This document shows, piece after piece, positions 48,381 through 58,973 of a stretch of 64,000 nucleotides of DNA. Source of the DNA: Saprospiraceae bacterium (GTDB taxonomy: Bacteria > Bacteroidota > Bacteroidia > Chitinophagales > Saprospiraceae); the NCBI GenBank assembly GCA_028279185.1, contig JANQSS010000169.1, positions 1 through 64,000 of the forward strand, given 5' to 3'. Position 1 is the stretch's first letter. Each line of letters opens with the position of its first letter. The notes beneath the pieces are model-generated. The model did not search any database. It saw only the letters and a list, made by a program, of their open reading frames with translations, and had not been told where the DNA came from. Made by a program: the position numbers and the translations under genes.

Positions 48381-49598
48381 ATGAAAATGACGTACAAATT
48401 TCGGCTTTTGCTCATTTTGATGAGCGGCTGGTGCTTAGTGGCGTGCTCGGACGACGAGATGCCAGATATTGTGATCGATAATCCTGCGGAGTATGATTTC
48501 GTACGAGACGGAAGCTCTACTGTATCCTTTAGCGGTCAAAGCACTAGAATCGCTATGGCCACGGAATTGATTAATGCCATGAAAGATTTCAATGCAAGTA
48601 GCCAGTTAATGTTGGAAATGTATGCGAACGAAACGTCCTCCGGAGGTGACGCCGACCCATATAGTGACCCAGCTTTGAATGCATCCACGAAGAGTGTAAA
48701 ATCCAAAGTTGCGGCCTCTTCTGATTTCTTCTCATCAAACACTGCAGAATCTGCAATCATTAAAGCGGAGATCGAATCTTGGATAATAAGTCAAGTATCG
48801 GAAGTATTTCCTCGTAAAGATAACCTCGCCGAAAAAGGACTAGCGGGTCAAATAGCGGACGGTTCATCTGTACGCTACGTCAATGCTGATGGGTTGGAGT
48901 ATAATCAAGCGGTCAATAAATCTCTCATCGGTGCACTAATGCTTGATCAAATGTGTAACAACTATCTGAGTACATCTGTTCTGGATGCTGGAGAGAATAG
49001 AGTAGATAATGACGCCGGTACACTTGTGGATGGTAAAGCGTATACCAACATGGAACATAAGTGGGACGAAGCGTACGGCTACCTATTTGGGGCCGCTTCA
49101 AATACGAAAAATCCGATTCCACAACTTGGAGAAGACAGCTTTCTTAACAAATATCTCAAAAGAGTAAATGATGATACGGATTTCGCAGGAATAGCCGATG
49201 ACATTTTCGAGGCGTTCAAATTAGGGAGAGCGGCAATTGTCGCTAAAGATTACAATGTTCGCGATCAGCAAGCCGAAATTCTAAGAGAAAAGCTGTCGAC
49301 AATTGTTGCGGTGCGTGCCATCTTCTATCTTCAAAACGGAAAAATCGCACTGGAAAACGATGACTTCGGTGGGGCATTTCATGATCTTTCAGAAGGGTTC
49401 GGATTCGTCTATAGTTTGCGATTTGCGAGAAAGGCAAATAGTGCGGATCCGTATTTTACAAAGGCCGAAGTTGATACGATGATTGGTCAATTGACGGCTG
49501 GTGATGGTTTTTGGGATTTGACCTCAACAACCCTGGACCAGCTATCGGAAACGATTGCCTCTAAATTCAATTTCACCGTAGCTCAAGCTGGAAGCTAA
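48381..49598 (+). CDS. DUF4856-family surface lipoprotein
   Basis: A 405-residue lipoprotein with lipobox LVAC (lipidated Cys22). The acidic SDDE after the cysteine resembles the surface-export signal of Bacteroidota lipoproteins. The mature part (YDFVRDGSSTVSFSGQSTRIAMATELINAM...HKWDEAYGYLFGA) has the pattern of the DUF4856 family, which accompanies imelysin-like proteins. It is the first gene of a four-gene operon, 13 bases before the imelysin-like gene. The molecular role is unknown; context suggests iron or haem acquisition. Confidence 0.85.
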   Translation: MKMTYKFRLLLILMSGWCLVACSDDEMPDIVIDNPAEYDFVRDGSSTVSFSGQSTRIAMATELINAMKDFNASSQLMLEMYANETSSGGDADPYSDPALNASTKSVKSKVAASSDFFSSNTAESAIIKAEIESWIISQVSEVFPRKDNLAEKGLAGQIADGSSVRYVNADGLEYNQAVNKSLIGALMLDQMCNNYLSTSVLDAGENRVDNDAGTLVDGKAYTNMEHKWDEAYGYLFGAASNTKNPIPQLGEDSFLNKYLKRVNDDTDFAGIADDIFEAFKLGRAAIVAKDYNVRDQQAEILREKLSTIVAVRAIFYLQNGKIALENDDFGGAFHDLSEGFGFVYSLRFARKANSADPYFTKAEVDTMIGQLTAGDGFWDLTSTTLDQLSETIASKFNFTVAQAGS

Positions 49599-49611
49599 TC
49601 AAGATCTAATC

Positions 49612-50727
49612 ATGCGTTCTATAATCAGGTCACTAATTATCCTTGCTTTACCGATAGCCGTCTTGTGGTCGTGCACAGATGATGACAACAGTGAAGGGAA
49701 AAATGTTCAGGATACGTTTAATCGTCAAATGATGCTCACTGGAATTGCAGATGAAATAATCATTCCTTCCTTTGAACATTATGTAAGTAAACTTGAGGGT
49801 TTTCGGGTAGCAGGTGACCAATTCTCTTTGGAAGCCAGCATGCCAACACTTGAACAATTAAGATTAACTTACTTATCTGCTTATAAAGCCTGGCAACATG
49901 TGTCTATGTTCGACATTGGAAAAGCGGAGGAGACAAAGCTTCGAAACTATACCAACATATATCCTACTGATCCAAATGTAATTGAAGGAAACATCAGCAA
50001 TCAAAATTATAATTTATTGCTTCCATCAAATTACGTAGCTCAAGGTTTTCCAGCGTTGGATTATTTATTGTACGGTGTCGGACAGAATGATGCCGATATC
50101 CTTTCAATATTAGAGTCGAATGCGTATAGATCTTACTTGTCAGAGTTGATTAATCGCCTGCATGATATTGGCAAAGATGTATTGGATGACTGGAAGTCAG
50201 AATTCAGAACTACATTTATAAACAATAATGGCTCGTCCGCTACGGCTTCTGTTGATAAACTTGTAAACGATTATCTTTTTTATTACGAGAAGTTTTTTCG
50301 TGCCGGGAAAATAGGAATTCCGGCGGGTGTATTTTCCGGCACACCAATCTCTACATCCGTTGAAGCACCATATAGTAATCGGTATTCGAAAGAACTGTTT
50401 CAAGAGAGCTTTGTTGCTGTTCAAAATTTATTCAGGGGAATAAGTTTTGATGGAAGCACAACCGTCAGCAGTCTGGAAGATTACTTACAACACATTCAGG
50501 AATTGAACCAGACAGAGGATGTCGCTCAAAAAATACTTGATCAGTGGTCCCTTGCCGAGGCTCAGGTGAACTCATTGTCAAATAGCTTTAAAGAACAGGT
50601 CGAAACGGATAATATAAAAATGCTGGAAGTATACGATGAAATCCAGCGAGCAGTGGTTCTATTAAAAGTAGATATGTTGTGTTCATTTAATATACAAGTG
50701 GACTACATAGATGCAGATGGGGATTAG
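49612..50727 (+). CDS. imelysin-like (M75 family) lipoprotein
   Basis: A 371-residue lipoprotein with lipidated Cys21 in VLWSC followed by TDDD, an acidic surface-export-like signal. The imelysin fold is indicated by LEQLRLTYLSAYKAWQHVSMFDIG and the family motif region QGFPALDYLLYGVGQND, where the classical GxHxxE motif is replaced by GFPALD as in many Bacteroidota members. So no peptidase or classical metal site is predicted. Members of this family bind iron or iron complexes at the cell surface. The stop overlaps the HTTM gene start by one base. Confidence 0.87.
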   Translation: MRSIIRSLIILALPIAVLWSCTDDDNSEGKNVQDTFNRQMMLTGIADEIIIPSFEHYVSKLEGFRVAGDQFSLEASMPTLEQLRLTYLSAYKAWQHVSMFDIGKAEETKLRNYTNIYPTDPNVIEGNISNQNYNLLLPSNYVAQGFPALDYLLYGVGQNDADILSILESNAYRSYLSELINRLHDIGKDVLDDWKSEFRTTFINNNGSSATASVDKLVNDYLFYYEKFFRAGKIGIPAGVFSGTPISTSVEAPYSNRYSKELFQESFVAVQNLFRGISFDGSTTVSSLEDYLQHIQELNQTEDVAQKILDQWSLAEAQVNSLSNSFKEQVETDNIKMLEVYDEIQRAVVLLKVDMLCSFNIQVDYIDADGD

Positions 50728-52235
50728 TGCACCAAGAATTAAATAATTTGTACCCAAAACTTGATCTTTTGCCCAATCTCAGCGTCAGAGAACCGACTAT
50801 GATAGCTACGGCTATCAGACCGAACCTTTTTCTTGATCTTAAGCAAAATCTACGGCGTTTTAGAAAGCAACATTTTAGTTCTTGGTGCCCTAATTCTGGG
50901 CTGACACAATATTTGAATAAAAACACAAAGGCTGCTCCATTGGCAGTCTTTCGTATTTTATTTGGTTTATTAATGTTGATCGCCGTTATTCGATTTTGGT
51001 ACAATGGATGGATAGAGAAATTATACATTGACCCTTTATTTCATTTTCACTATTCTGGATTTAGTTTTATAGATGCATCCTCCAGTCCTGTTTATCTCCT
51101 ATTTGTTCTTAGTGGTATCTCTGCTGCATTTGTATGTTTCGGTTACAAATATCGAATAGCAATAATCGTATTCTTCTTCTCCTTTACCTGGATTGAATTG
51201 CTGGATAAAACAACATACTTGAATCATTATTATTTTGTTTCGGTCATTGCTTTTATTCTGATGTTTTTACCAGCGCACTGCACCTTTTCTATTGATGCGT
51301 TTCGCCATGATGATCTTAGGTATGAATTTATTCCTTCATGGAATATTGACATATTAAAACTAATGTTGGCCATAGTCTATATATACGCCGGACTGGCCAA
51401 GCTGAATAGCGACTGGATGTTCCATGCGATGCCCTTGTCTTTGTGGCTGCCTTCCAAATTTGAAGTTCCGTTACTGGGATCCTGGATGCACGAAAAATGG
51501 ATGCACTATCTATTTAGTTGGGCAGGAGCAATTTATGACATTTTCATTGTCGCTTTACTACTTTGTAAGTCTACCCGTCTCTTCGGATTTGCCGCTGTTG
51601 TTATATTTCATCTACTTACGCGTGTACTATTTCCTATCGGTATGTTCCCTTATATCATGATAGCAGCCAGCCTCATTTTTTTTAGTCCTTCCTGGCATTT
51701 GCGTATTTTGAATAAGCTAACTACTCTATTTGGCATAAATGGAGATGTATTCAGCAATGGGAAGAGGACTTCCTTTGGCCGTCCTCCTTCGATTAGTTTG
51801 ATACTTTTGAGTGCCTTTATGTGTTTTCAACTGATATTTCCACTCAGACATTTTATTTTTCCCGGAAATGTGTATTGGACGGAAAGAGGATATAGGTTTT
51901 CCTGGAGAGTTATGTTAATGGAAAAAACAGGGTACGCTAATTTTAAAATTGTTAATGGTGTGACGGGCAATCGATTTTACATACAAAATGGTGACTTTTT
52001 GACAGCGTTTCAAGAAAAGCAAATGGCCACGCAACCTGATTTCATTCTAGAGTATGGAAAGTTCCTGGGAAAGCACTTTGCTGAGCAGGGACATGAACAT
52101 GTAGAGGTCTATGTTGAAAGTTATGTCGCATTAAATGGAAGGGCGAGCCAACCCTACGTGCGATCCGACGTAGACTTGATGAAAACGACATATACGAAAT
52201 TATGCAACCAATATCTAACACCATTCAATGAATAG
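50727..52235 (+). CDS. HTTM-domain integral membrane protein
   Basis: A 502-residue protein with an HTTM (vitamin K-dependent gamma-carboxylase-related) membrane core at about residues 60-340 (APLAVFRILFGLLMLIAVIRFWYNGWIEKLYI; FSFTWIELLDKTTYLNHYYFVSVIAFILMFLPAHCTFSID). A soluble C-terminal part follows (HFIFPGNVYWTERGYRFSWRVMLMEKTGYANFKI). The GTG at 50727 overlaps the previous stop by one base; an ATG at 50799 is an alternative, since the first 50 residues fit the family poorly. Its role in these iron loci is not known. It overlaps the receptor gene by eight bases. Confidence 0.87.
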   Translation: MHQELNNLYPKLDLLPNLSVREPTMIATAIRPNLFLDLKQNLRRFRKQHFSSWCPNSGLTQYLNKNTKAAPLAVFRILFGLLMLIAVIRFWYNGWIEKLYIDPLFHFHYSGFSFIDASSSPVYLLFVLSGISAAFVCFGYKYRIAIIVFFFSFTWIELLDKTTYLNHYYFVSVIAFILMFLPAHCTFSIDAFRHDDLRYEFIPSWNIDILKLMLAIVYIYAGLAKLNSDWMFHAMPLSLWLPSKFEVPLLGSWMHEKWMHYLFSWAGAIYDIFIVALLLCKSTRLFGFAAVVIFHLLTRVLFPIGMFPYIMIAASLIFFSPSWHLRILNKLTTLFGINGDVFSNGKRTSFGRPPSISLILLSAFMCFQLIFPLRHFIFPGNVYWTERGYRFSWRVMLMEKTGYANFKIVNGVTGNRFYIQNGDFLTAFQEKQMATQPDFILEYGKFLGKHFAEQGHEHVEVYVESYVALNGRASQPYVRSDVDLMKTTYTKLCNQYLTPFNE

Positions 52236-54711
52236 GTATTCGATACATATTATATGCATTTTAACCCTCTGTTTGAATGGCCGTTTATGCGCTCAAATCA
52301 ATTTTTCTGGCACGGTTGTTAATAATTTTGACAGTCTGCCTTTAGAGCGTGTGGAAATATTTAATCAAAATTCGGGCTCCATTCAAATATCGGATGCCAA
52401 TGGAAAATTTATATTCCAAAATTTAGATACCGGACTTCACTTTTTTACAGCTTACGCAGAAGGTTTCGAAACGTGTGTCGATTCATTTATTTTAGAGCGA
52501 GATCATATTACTAAAATTGGCTTGTCGAAGTTGAAATATAAATTGTCTGGTGTAGAAATTCTTGCGCGCAGAGAAGAACTATTTGCCATAAAACAACTCA
52601 AAGACATTGATGGCACATCGGTATTTGCCGGAAAAAAAACGGAGGTCGTGATAATGGATCTTGTCAAAGGAAATCTTCCTCAAAATAATAGTCGGCAAGT
52701 ATATGCACAGGTGTCAGGACTTAATATTTATGAAGGAAGTGATGGTGGTCTTCAATTAAATATCGGTGGAAGGGGACTGGACCCCAATAGAACATCGAAC
52801 TTTAATACGCGTCAAAACGGGTATGACATCAGCGCCGATGTACTTGGATACCCTGAAAGTTATTATACACCTCCGTCGGAAGCTCTTTCAGAAATACGCA
52901 TTCTTAGAGGAGCAAGTTCATTGCAATATGGCACCCAATTTGGAGGGCTGATTGATTTCAGAATAAGGAAACTACCTACCTTTAAAAGGCTTGAAGTTCG
53001 CAGCAACCAAACGCTTGGGTCATTTAATTCTTTTAATTCATTCAACTCCATCGGATTTAACAACCGTAAGTTTTCCATCAATGCGTTTTATAACTTTAAA
53101 AAAGGAGATGGGTTTCGACAAAATTCTGAGTACAATTCACATACTGGCTTTATTTCCTTCAATCATCACCTCGGTTCAAAATCATCGTTGACTGCGGAGG
53201 TAACATATTTCACGTATCTAGCAAAGCAGGCCGGTGGACTTACTGATCAACAATTCCAAACAGACGTTCGAATGAGTACACGTGAGCGGAATTGGTTTAG
53301 CGTCGATTGGAAATTGTTTAACATCTACTTCACCCATAAAATTTCCAAATCAACTACCCTATCATTGAGCGCCTTCCACCTTAATGCAGAGCGAAAAGCC
53401 GTTGGTTTTAGGGGAAACCCGATCAATCTAAATGAGAATCCGATCACGGCTTTAGATGAAAAAGATGGCAACGGGGATTTTATTCTTCCAAGAGATCTCA
53501 TTTTGGGCTCCTTTAGAAATTTTGGATTTGAAATCAAGTCACTGAGTCATTATAAAATAAAATCAAAAGAGTCGGTCTTTTTGGCTGGAGCTAAATATTA
53601 CAATGCGAATAATACCAGTGTGCAAGGTGCTGGCTCCAGTGGTAGTAATGCAGACTTCGATCTATACACGCTTGATCATCCTGATTATGCCAATCAATCA
53701 AACTTTACATTCCCAAATCTCAATATTGCTTTTTTTAGTGAGAACATATTTTATCTGTCAAAACGCCTTTCCGTAACGCCTGGTTTGCGATTTGAGCATA
53801 TCGTGACAAAAAGTAATGGCGTCTATAATCAGGTGCTGTTTGACATTGCCGGAAACCCAATTGCGAACAACCGGTTAACGGAAAATAGGGAATTGGAGCG
53901 GCGGTTTTTGTTGTTGGGTTTAGGCATCAGTTATAAAACAAGCGATAGATTTAAATTGAATGCCAATATATCTCAGAATTATCGTTCCGTTACCTTTAGC
54001 GATATTCGAGTAGTGAGCCCTACATTCATTATTGATCCGGACATTCGCGATGAAAAAGGATTAAGTGCAGATATCGGTTTACTAGGGCGGCTAGGCAAAA
54101 TTGCTTCATATGAATTGACAACCTATGCTGTCCTGTACGATGACCGAATTGGGATTATTCTTGATGATCGAGCAAATCGGGTTCGTAAGAATGTGGGCAA
54201 GGCGATTATTTCTGGTGCAGAGTCTTTGTTTAACCTCAATATCGGTCGTTGGGCATCGCCTGATGCAAGAAAGATCGAATGCGATGTATTCCTGAACACG
54301 GCCTATACGTTTTCCGAGTACATAGCGTCTGAAGAAAATAATGTCGTTGGTAAGCAGGTGGAATTTGTACCGGCCATGACAGTAAAAAGTGGTTTTAATG
54401 TTGGAATTAAACAAATAGAATTGTCGTTTCAATACTCCTTTGTTTCCCGACAATACACGGACGTACAAAATTCAGGAAAAGCGGTGGCTGGTGATATTAG
54501 AAGCGGAATCATCGGCCCCATAGACGCCTATGATATTGCGGATATAACGATGTCATATTCATTTGATCAATGGAAATTGACAGCCGGAGTAAATAATTTA
54601 TTCAATAGCCAATATTTTACACGCCGTGCAACAGGCTATCCTGGTCCGGGCATCATCCCGTCAGATACCAGATCATTTTTTGTTACTTTGTCTTTTCTGT
54701 GGAGCAATTGA
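52228..54711 (+). CDS. TonB-dependent outer-membrane receptor (FecA-like)
   Basis: An 827-residue receptor with a signal peptide (about 1-24), a CarboxypepD_reg-like domain at about 25-105 (NFSGTVVNNFDSLPLERVEIFNQNSG), a plug domain at about 130-240 (NNSRQVYAQVSGLNIYEGSDGGLQLNIGGRGLDPNRTSNFNTRQNGYDI; IRILRGASSLQYGTQFGGLIDFRIRK) and a 22-strand-type barrel ending VTLSFLWSN. The plug resembles that of ferric citrate receptors. It is the last gene of the DUF4856-imelysin-HTTM operon and probably imports an iron chelate; the ligand is inferred. Confidence 0.92.
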   Translation: MNRYSIHIICILTLCLNGRLCAQINFSGTVVNNFDSLPLERVEIFNQNSGSIQISDANGKFIFQNLDTGLHFFTAYAEGFETCVDSFILERDHITKIGLSKLKYKLSGVEILARREELFAIKQLKDIDGTSVFAGKKTEVVIMDLVKGNLPQNNSRQVYAQVSGLNIYEGSDGGLQLNIGGRGLDPNRTSNFNTRQNGYDISADVLGYPESYYTPPSEALSEIRILRGASSLQYGTQFGGLIDFRIRKLPTFKRLEVRSNQTLGSFNSFNSFNSIGFNNRKFSINAFYNFKKGDGFRQNSEYNSHTGFISFNHHLGSKSSLTAEVTYFTYLAKQAGGLTDQQFQTDVRMSTRERNWFSVDWKLFNIYFTHKISKSTTLSLSAFHLNAERKAVGFRGNPINLNENPITALDEKDGNGDFILPRDLILGSFRNFGFEIKSLSHYKIKSKESVFLAGAKYYNANNTSVQGAGSSGSNADFDLYTLDHPDYANQSNFTFPNLNIAFFSENIFYLSKRLSVTPGLRFEHIVTKSNGVYNQVLFDIAGNPIANNRLTENRELERRFLLLGLGISYKTSDRFKLNANISQNYRSVTFSDIRVVSPTFIIDPDIRDEKGLSADIGLLGRLGKIASYELTTYAVLYDDRIGIILDDRANRVRKNVGKAIISGAESLFNLNIGRWASPDARKIECDVFLNTAYTFSEYIASEENNVVGKQVEFVPAMTVKSGFNVGIKQIELSFQYSFVSRQYTDVQNSGKAVAGDIRSGIIGPIDAYDIADITMSYSFDQWKLTAGVNNLFNSQYFTRRATGYPGPGIIPSDTRSFFVTLSFLWSN

Positions 54712-55051
54712 TTACCTTTTATTAAATAACTTCATATTTATCGGAATTATAATTCTGCTGCATATAAATAAAATCGCAATGCGTGTATCACGTGCGTTCA
54801 CTTCATGTGCGTACATCGCGTAGCCAGGCCAGACACAATAATGACAGCTACATGTGAGACAACACGGAAAGCAGTTCAATCATTAAAACCACGTCAACCG
54901 GCCCGGAATAGCACACTCATATTTAGGCAATGTAAAAACGAAAAAAATATTGACCTCTAAGTATGTGCATTGGAATAATATTGAACATGTCTCGGAAGAG
55001 TCTTTTAAATTCATTTCTCGAAATGGGTTTACTATCTAAGTATATGATTCC
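54712..55051. other. intergenic region between convergent operons
   Basis: About 340 bases between the receptor and the end of the DnaE gene. No gene, RNA, T-run hairpin or long repeat was recognised. Confidence 0.5.
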
Positions 55052-58048
55052 TCAATGCGCCTCCATCTCCATCGAAAACCTTGCATCTTCCATGTATGAC
55101 ATGCGTGTCATACCCATAACTTCAATTGTATAAAAGCCAAACTCCTCGACTACCTTACCTTCGAGCTGATAGATGCCCTTTCCTCTAAAGGGATTACGTT
55201 TAGCCACAGGAGGAAAATGCACTGTATCTATCCAATCTCCTGAATAATCTAAAAATGTACCAAATTGCATCCGCTTATTTCCCGATGTATTTGTGTTCTT
55301 AATTGTGACCAGGTAACCATAAATTGAAACGATTTTGTTTTGATACCGATTTAAATCTTTCGCTAAAAGTATATCATCAGTACCCAACAATGTTTCCTTT
55401 AATAATAAAAAGGGATGGCATAACGGAAATCCCAACAGTTCCATCTCATCAAAAGCATTCTCCAATGTGCGTATTTCAAATTTAGGTAGCTTATACGATT
55501 GCTTTGTTGTATACGTAAATAAAACTGGCTGATTATTTTGATATCGGGTTTTATTCAAATAGAAACTTGCCTTCCATAGTAATGTTCTTTTATCTACACC
55601 GGTAAATCTAAACGCATTGATCCTTATGAGGATACTCAGCTGTTCAATTGATATCGGAACTCTTTGCAGAAAATCATCCATTGATAAAAAAGGACCATTC
55701 TCCTTTCGTTCTGCCACAATCCGTTGTGCAACATTACTTTCCAGGCCATTCAAAAGATGAAATCCTAGATAAATATCCTTGCTATAAAGCCATGTGTAAT
55801 AAAAACTTTTATTCATACAGGGAGCATGGACTGTGCCTCCTGACTTTCGTGCTTCATGCACATATAACTCCGTACGATAGAACCCGCCCCCATTATTGAT
55901 GACGGCTACCATATATTCGAGCGGAAAATAGGTTTTTAAATAAAGGCTTTGATAGCTTTCTACGGCATAGGAAGCGCTATGCCCTTTGGCGAAAGCATAT
56001 CCGGCAAAACTTTCAATTTGCTTCCATATTTCGTATATCGTTTCTTCTTCGTACCCTTTTTCTTTACAATTTGAAATAAATTTTTGTCGTACCTTTTCAA
56101 ACTCTTCCCGCGATCTATATTTGCCACTCATTCCTCTGCGTAGCACATCTGATTCTGCCAGATCCAGGCCTGCAAAGTGGTGAGCCACTTTGATGACATC
56201 TTCCTGATAGACCATAATTCCGTAGGTATCCGGCATAATGTTTTGTAGGATCGGGTGCGCCTTTTTCCTTCTCTCCGGGTTTTTATGTCGTAAAATATAT
56301 TCTCGCATCATCCCACTTTTGGCTACACCAGGACGTATGATCGAGCTTGCCGCTACCAATCCTAAATAATTATCTACTGCCAGTTTTCTGAGAAGCATGC
56401 GCATGGCAGGCGATTCTACATAAAAACATCCTATGCATTTAGCTTGACTAATCAGTCGATTGATATTGGAGTCCTTAAAGAAAGGTTCTGCGTTGTGAAT
56501 ATTAATACTGGAAACATCGGGTTGATTTACGCTAATAAGCTCTAAGGCATCTTTTATTTTACCTAACCCTCTTTGACCAAGTATATCGTATTTATACAGC
56601 CCGATATCTTCAGCAACCACCATATCAAATTGAGTAGTTGGAAAGCCTTTAGGAGGAAGATCAGTAGCGGTATAGTAATGTATTGGTTTTTCGGATATAA
56701 TAATACCTCCCGCATGAATGCTTAAGTAATTGGGCATTCCTTCCAATCTTTTTGCATAGTTAATAACCAATCGAGAAAGTTCATCCAACGTATTAAGGTT
56801 AAATTTTCCCTGACTTAATTTGTCTATCTCCTCTTTGGGAAGTCCAAATACTTTTCCTAATTCTCGGACTGCTGCACTGTGCTTGAATGTATTATATGTA
56901 GCTAATAAAGCAACCTGATTATCACCACCGAAACGCTCAAAAATATATCGTGTAACATCTTCGCGATCTCGTGAAGAAAAATCAATATCAAAGTCTGGTG
57001 GACTTGCTCGGTAGAGGTTCATAAATCGTTCAAAATATAAATCGAGTTGCACTGGATCTACATCTGTAATCCCTAATAAGTATGCGACGATACTATTTGC
57101 TCCACTACCTCTGCCCACATGATAATACCCCATACGCTTAGCATAATCGATAATATCCCAATTGATCAGGAAAAACGGAACAAAATTCATTTTTTTTATT
57201 ATGTCAAGCTCCTTTCGTAATCGAATTTTTATTTCCGGCGTGCTATTTTCATATCGATATTTTAGCCCTTCTTCGCATAATTTGTAAATAAGTTTTTCAT
57301 CTTCGATTCTACTTCCTGTATAACTTTTTTTGTTTTGATGTGATTTATTCTTGGAAAAATTAAAGTGAATATTGCATTGTTCGATTATTTTATTGGTGTT
57401 TTCACCGATACATGTAAGTTGATCAAATTTTTCTTTGAGTATTGCATAAGGCAGCATTATTTCACCGCCGTTAGCATGGTCTGTTGGACTTAGCTTGCTT
57501 AACAACGTATTATTGTCTATAGCTCTAAGAAGGCGATGCGTATTAAAATCCTTTTTGTTCCTAAATGTTACTGTTTGCAAGACAACCATCTTTTTTGTAA
57601 GATGTGATAGCTCTGAAAATTGAATTTTTTGTAACTCTTGCCAACTCACACCGATATATTCATTAGGTAAAAATTGTTTCTTTTTAAGTTTCAGTGCTTG
57701 CTTTAAAGGATAAATGATAAAAACGTCTTCGATCGCTGGTGCCTCATTCGGGATCGGAATTTTGTGATGGGAGTAATATGACAAGAATTGGTTAAGGGCG
57801 AGAAAACCATCATTGTTTTGAGCCAAACTTACAAACTGTTGATGGGCACCATTTCTGAAGTCAATTCCTATAATAGGTTTTATATTGTATTTTGGAGCAA
57901 GTCGAATAAAATTTAAACACGCCGATGTATTATTAATATCTGTCAAGGCAATGCTCTTGTATTTTCTTGCTTCAGCTAGTTTCAACAATTCTTCTTCCGA
58001 GAAGACGCCGTATCGTAATGAATAATAAGAGTGATTATTTAAGAGCAT
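55052..58048 (-). CDS. DnaE-type DNA polymerase III alpha subunit, short (error-prone cassette type)
   Basis: A 998-residue C-family polymerase, shorter than the replicative DnaE (about 1160-1450 aa). The N-terminal PHP domain begins NNHSYYSLRYGVFSEEEL. The catalytic aspartates are Asp352 and Asp354 (PDFDIDF) and Asp488 (YKYDILGQRGLGK). The finger region has FAGYAFAKGHSASYAVESYQSLYLK. A C-terminal OB-like domain ends the protein, with no beta-binding or tau-binding tail evident. It is the third gene of a dinB-DUF72-dnaE transcript opposite a LexA-like repressor. That context and size suggest a translesion role like DnaE2 (ImuC) rather than bulk replication. Confidence 0.9.
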   Translation of the reverse strand: MLLNNHSYYSLRYGVFSEEELLKLAEARKYKSIALTDINNTSACLNFIRLAPKYNIKPIIGIDFRNGAHQQFVSLAQNNDGFLALNQFLSYYSHHKIPIPNEAPAIEDVFIIYPLKQALKLKKKQFLPNEYIGVSWQELQKIQFSELSHLTKKMVVLQTVTFRNKKDFNTHRLLRAIDNNTLLSKLSPTDHANGGEIMLPYAILKEKFDQLTCIGENTNKIIEQCNIHFNFSKNKSHQNKKSYTGSRIEDEKLIYKLCEEGLKYRYENSTPEIKIRLRKELDIIKKMNFVPFFLINWDIIDYAKRMGYYHVGRGSGANSIVAYLLGITDVDPVQLDLYFERFMNLYRASPPDFDIDFSSRDREDVTRYIFERFGGDNQVALLATYNTFKHSAAVRELGKVFGLPKEEIDKLSQGKFNLNTLDELSRLVINYAKRLEGMPNYLSIHAGGIIISEKPIHYYTATDLPPKGFPTTQFDMVVAEDIGLYKYDILGQRGLGKIKDALELISVNQPDVSSINIHNAEPFFKDSNINRLISQAKCIGCFYVESPAMRMLLRKLAVDNYLGLVAASSIIRPGVAKSGMMREYILRHKNPERRKKAHPILQNIMPDTYGIMVYQEDVIKVAHHFAGLDLAESDVLRRGMSGKYRSREEFEKVRQKFISNCKEKGYEEETIYEIWKQIESFAGYAFAKGHSASYAVESYQSLYLKTYFPLEYMVAVINNGGGFYRTELYVHEARKSGGTVHAPCMNKSFYYTWLYSKDIYLGFHLLNGLESNVAQRIVAERKENGPFLSMDDFLQRVPISIEQLSILIRINAFRFTGVDKRTLLWKASFYLNKTRYQNNQPVLFTYTTKQSYKLPKFEIRTLENAFDEMELLGFPLCHPFLLLKETLLGTDDILLAKDLNRYQNKIVSIYGYLVTIKNTNTSGNKRMQFGTFLDYSGDWIDTVHFPPVAKRNPFRGKGIYQLEGKVVEEFGFYTIEVMGMTRMSYMEDARFSMEMEAH

Positions 58049-58948
58049 TCAAAACAGCTTGAGTTGACTTTTCTCACCAGGCAGGATAGCTGGGATCGTC
58101 AAGTTGGCATTGCACATTTCATTAAGTTTTTTACTTATGTGTGCGGCTAGTAACGGAGACTCTTTTTCTTCGTTTTGATGTACGAAAAAATTAATTTGTT
58201 CTATTCCGTTTTCTTTCCAGGTTCCTAAGCGATTTGCCCAATCATCGAGGCGTATATAATCACTACTATGGTTTGCTCCTGTAAACCGTACAAAGCATTT
58301 TGGCGTAGTGAGTTGCATATGTATTAAGTCTCTTCTACCGGCTGTGTCCGTTATAACATGTGTCATTTCGTGTGATTCTAAGAGCGAACACAAATCTCCA
58401 GAAATAATTTTGTCTTCATACCAGTTCTCATGTCTTAGCTCAACAGCTAAGCTAATACTACTAGGCCAAAATCTTAAAAATTTCTCAAGGTCACGAAATG
58501 ACTTTGGAGAAAAACTGGGCCCCATCTGTAGAAAACACATACCCAATTTTTCTTCAAAGTGGATAATAGAATCGATGAATTTATTCAACTGATATTCAAT
58601 GTTTTTAAGTTTTTTAGTATGGCTGATAATCCTAGGAACCTTAGGGAAAAATTTAAAATTATCTCCAGTTTTCTCTTTCCATATTGCAACCCGTTCGGAT
58701 GAAGGTATATTATGAAAAGACGTGTTTAGCTCTATCGAATTAAATTGAGTAGCATAGTATGAAAGCTCATCTTTCGTACCTCTGGGATAAAAGTTTTTTA
58801 GATCCTGGCGATTCCATTTAGCACACCCTATGCATATTTCAAAGTTGTCATTTTTTGTCTTTCCCTGAAGTAATGCTGAGGTTTCAGGAGCATCATCCGG
58901 TAAGGTAAAATCTATGTTTTCAGGATTATTTACTTTTCCAAATTTCAT
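58049..58948 (-). CDS. DUF72 (YecE-like) protein in the SOS operon
   Basis: A 299-residue TIM-barrel-like protein of the DUF72/COG1801 family. Typical segments are ICIGCAKWNRQDLKNFYPRG, YYATQFNSIELNTSFHNIPSSERVAIWKEKTGDNFKFFPKVPRIISH, CFLQMGPSFSPKSFRDLEKFL, LAVELRHENWYED and CFVRFTGANH. No biochemical role is established for the family. The stop codon directly abuts the DnaE start (TGA-ATG) and the gene starts 25 bases after dinB ends, so it is firmly inside the polymerase operon. Confidence 0.92.
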   Translation of the reverse strand: MKFGKVNNPENIDFTLPDDAPETSALLQGKTKNDNFEICIGCAKWNRQDLKNFYPRGTKDELSYYATQFNSIELNTSFHNIPSSERVAIWKEKTGDNFKFFPKVPRIISHTKKLKNIEYQLNKFIDSIIHFEEKLGMCFLQMGPSFSPKSFRDLEKFLRFWPSSISLAVELRHENWYEDKIISGDLCSLLESHEMTHVITDTAGRRDLIHMQLTTPKCFVRFTGANHSSDYIRLDDWANRLGTWKENGIEQINFFVHQNEEKESPLLAAHISKKLNEMCNANLTIPAILPGEKSQLKLF

Positions 58949-58973
58949 ATTCTAATTTTCCAAAAAGTTAAAA

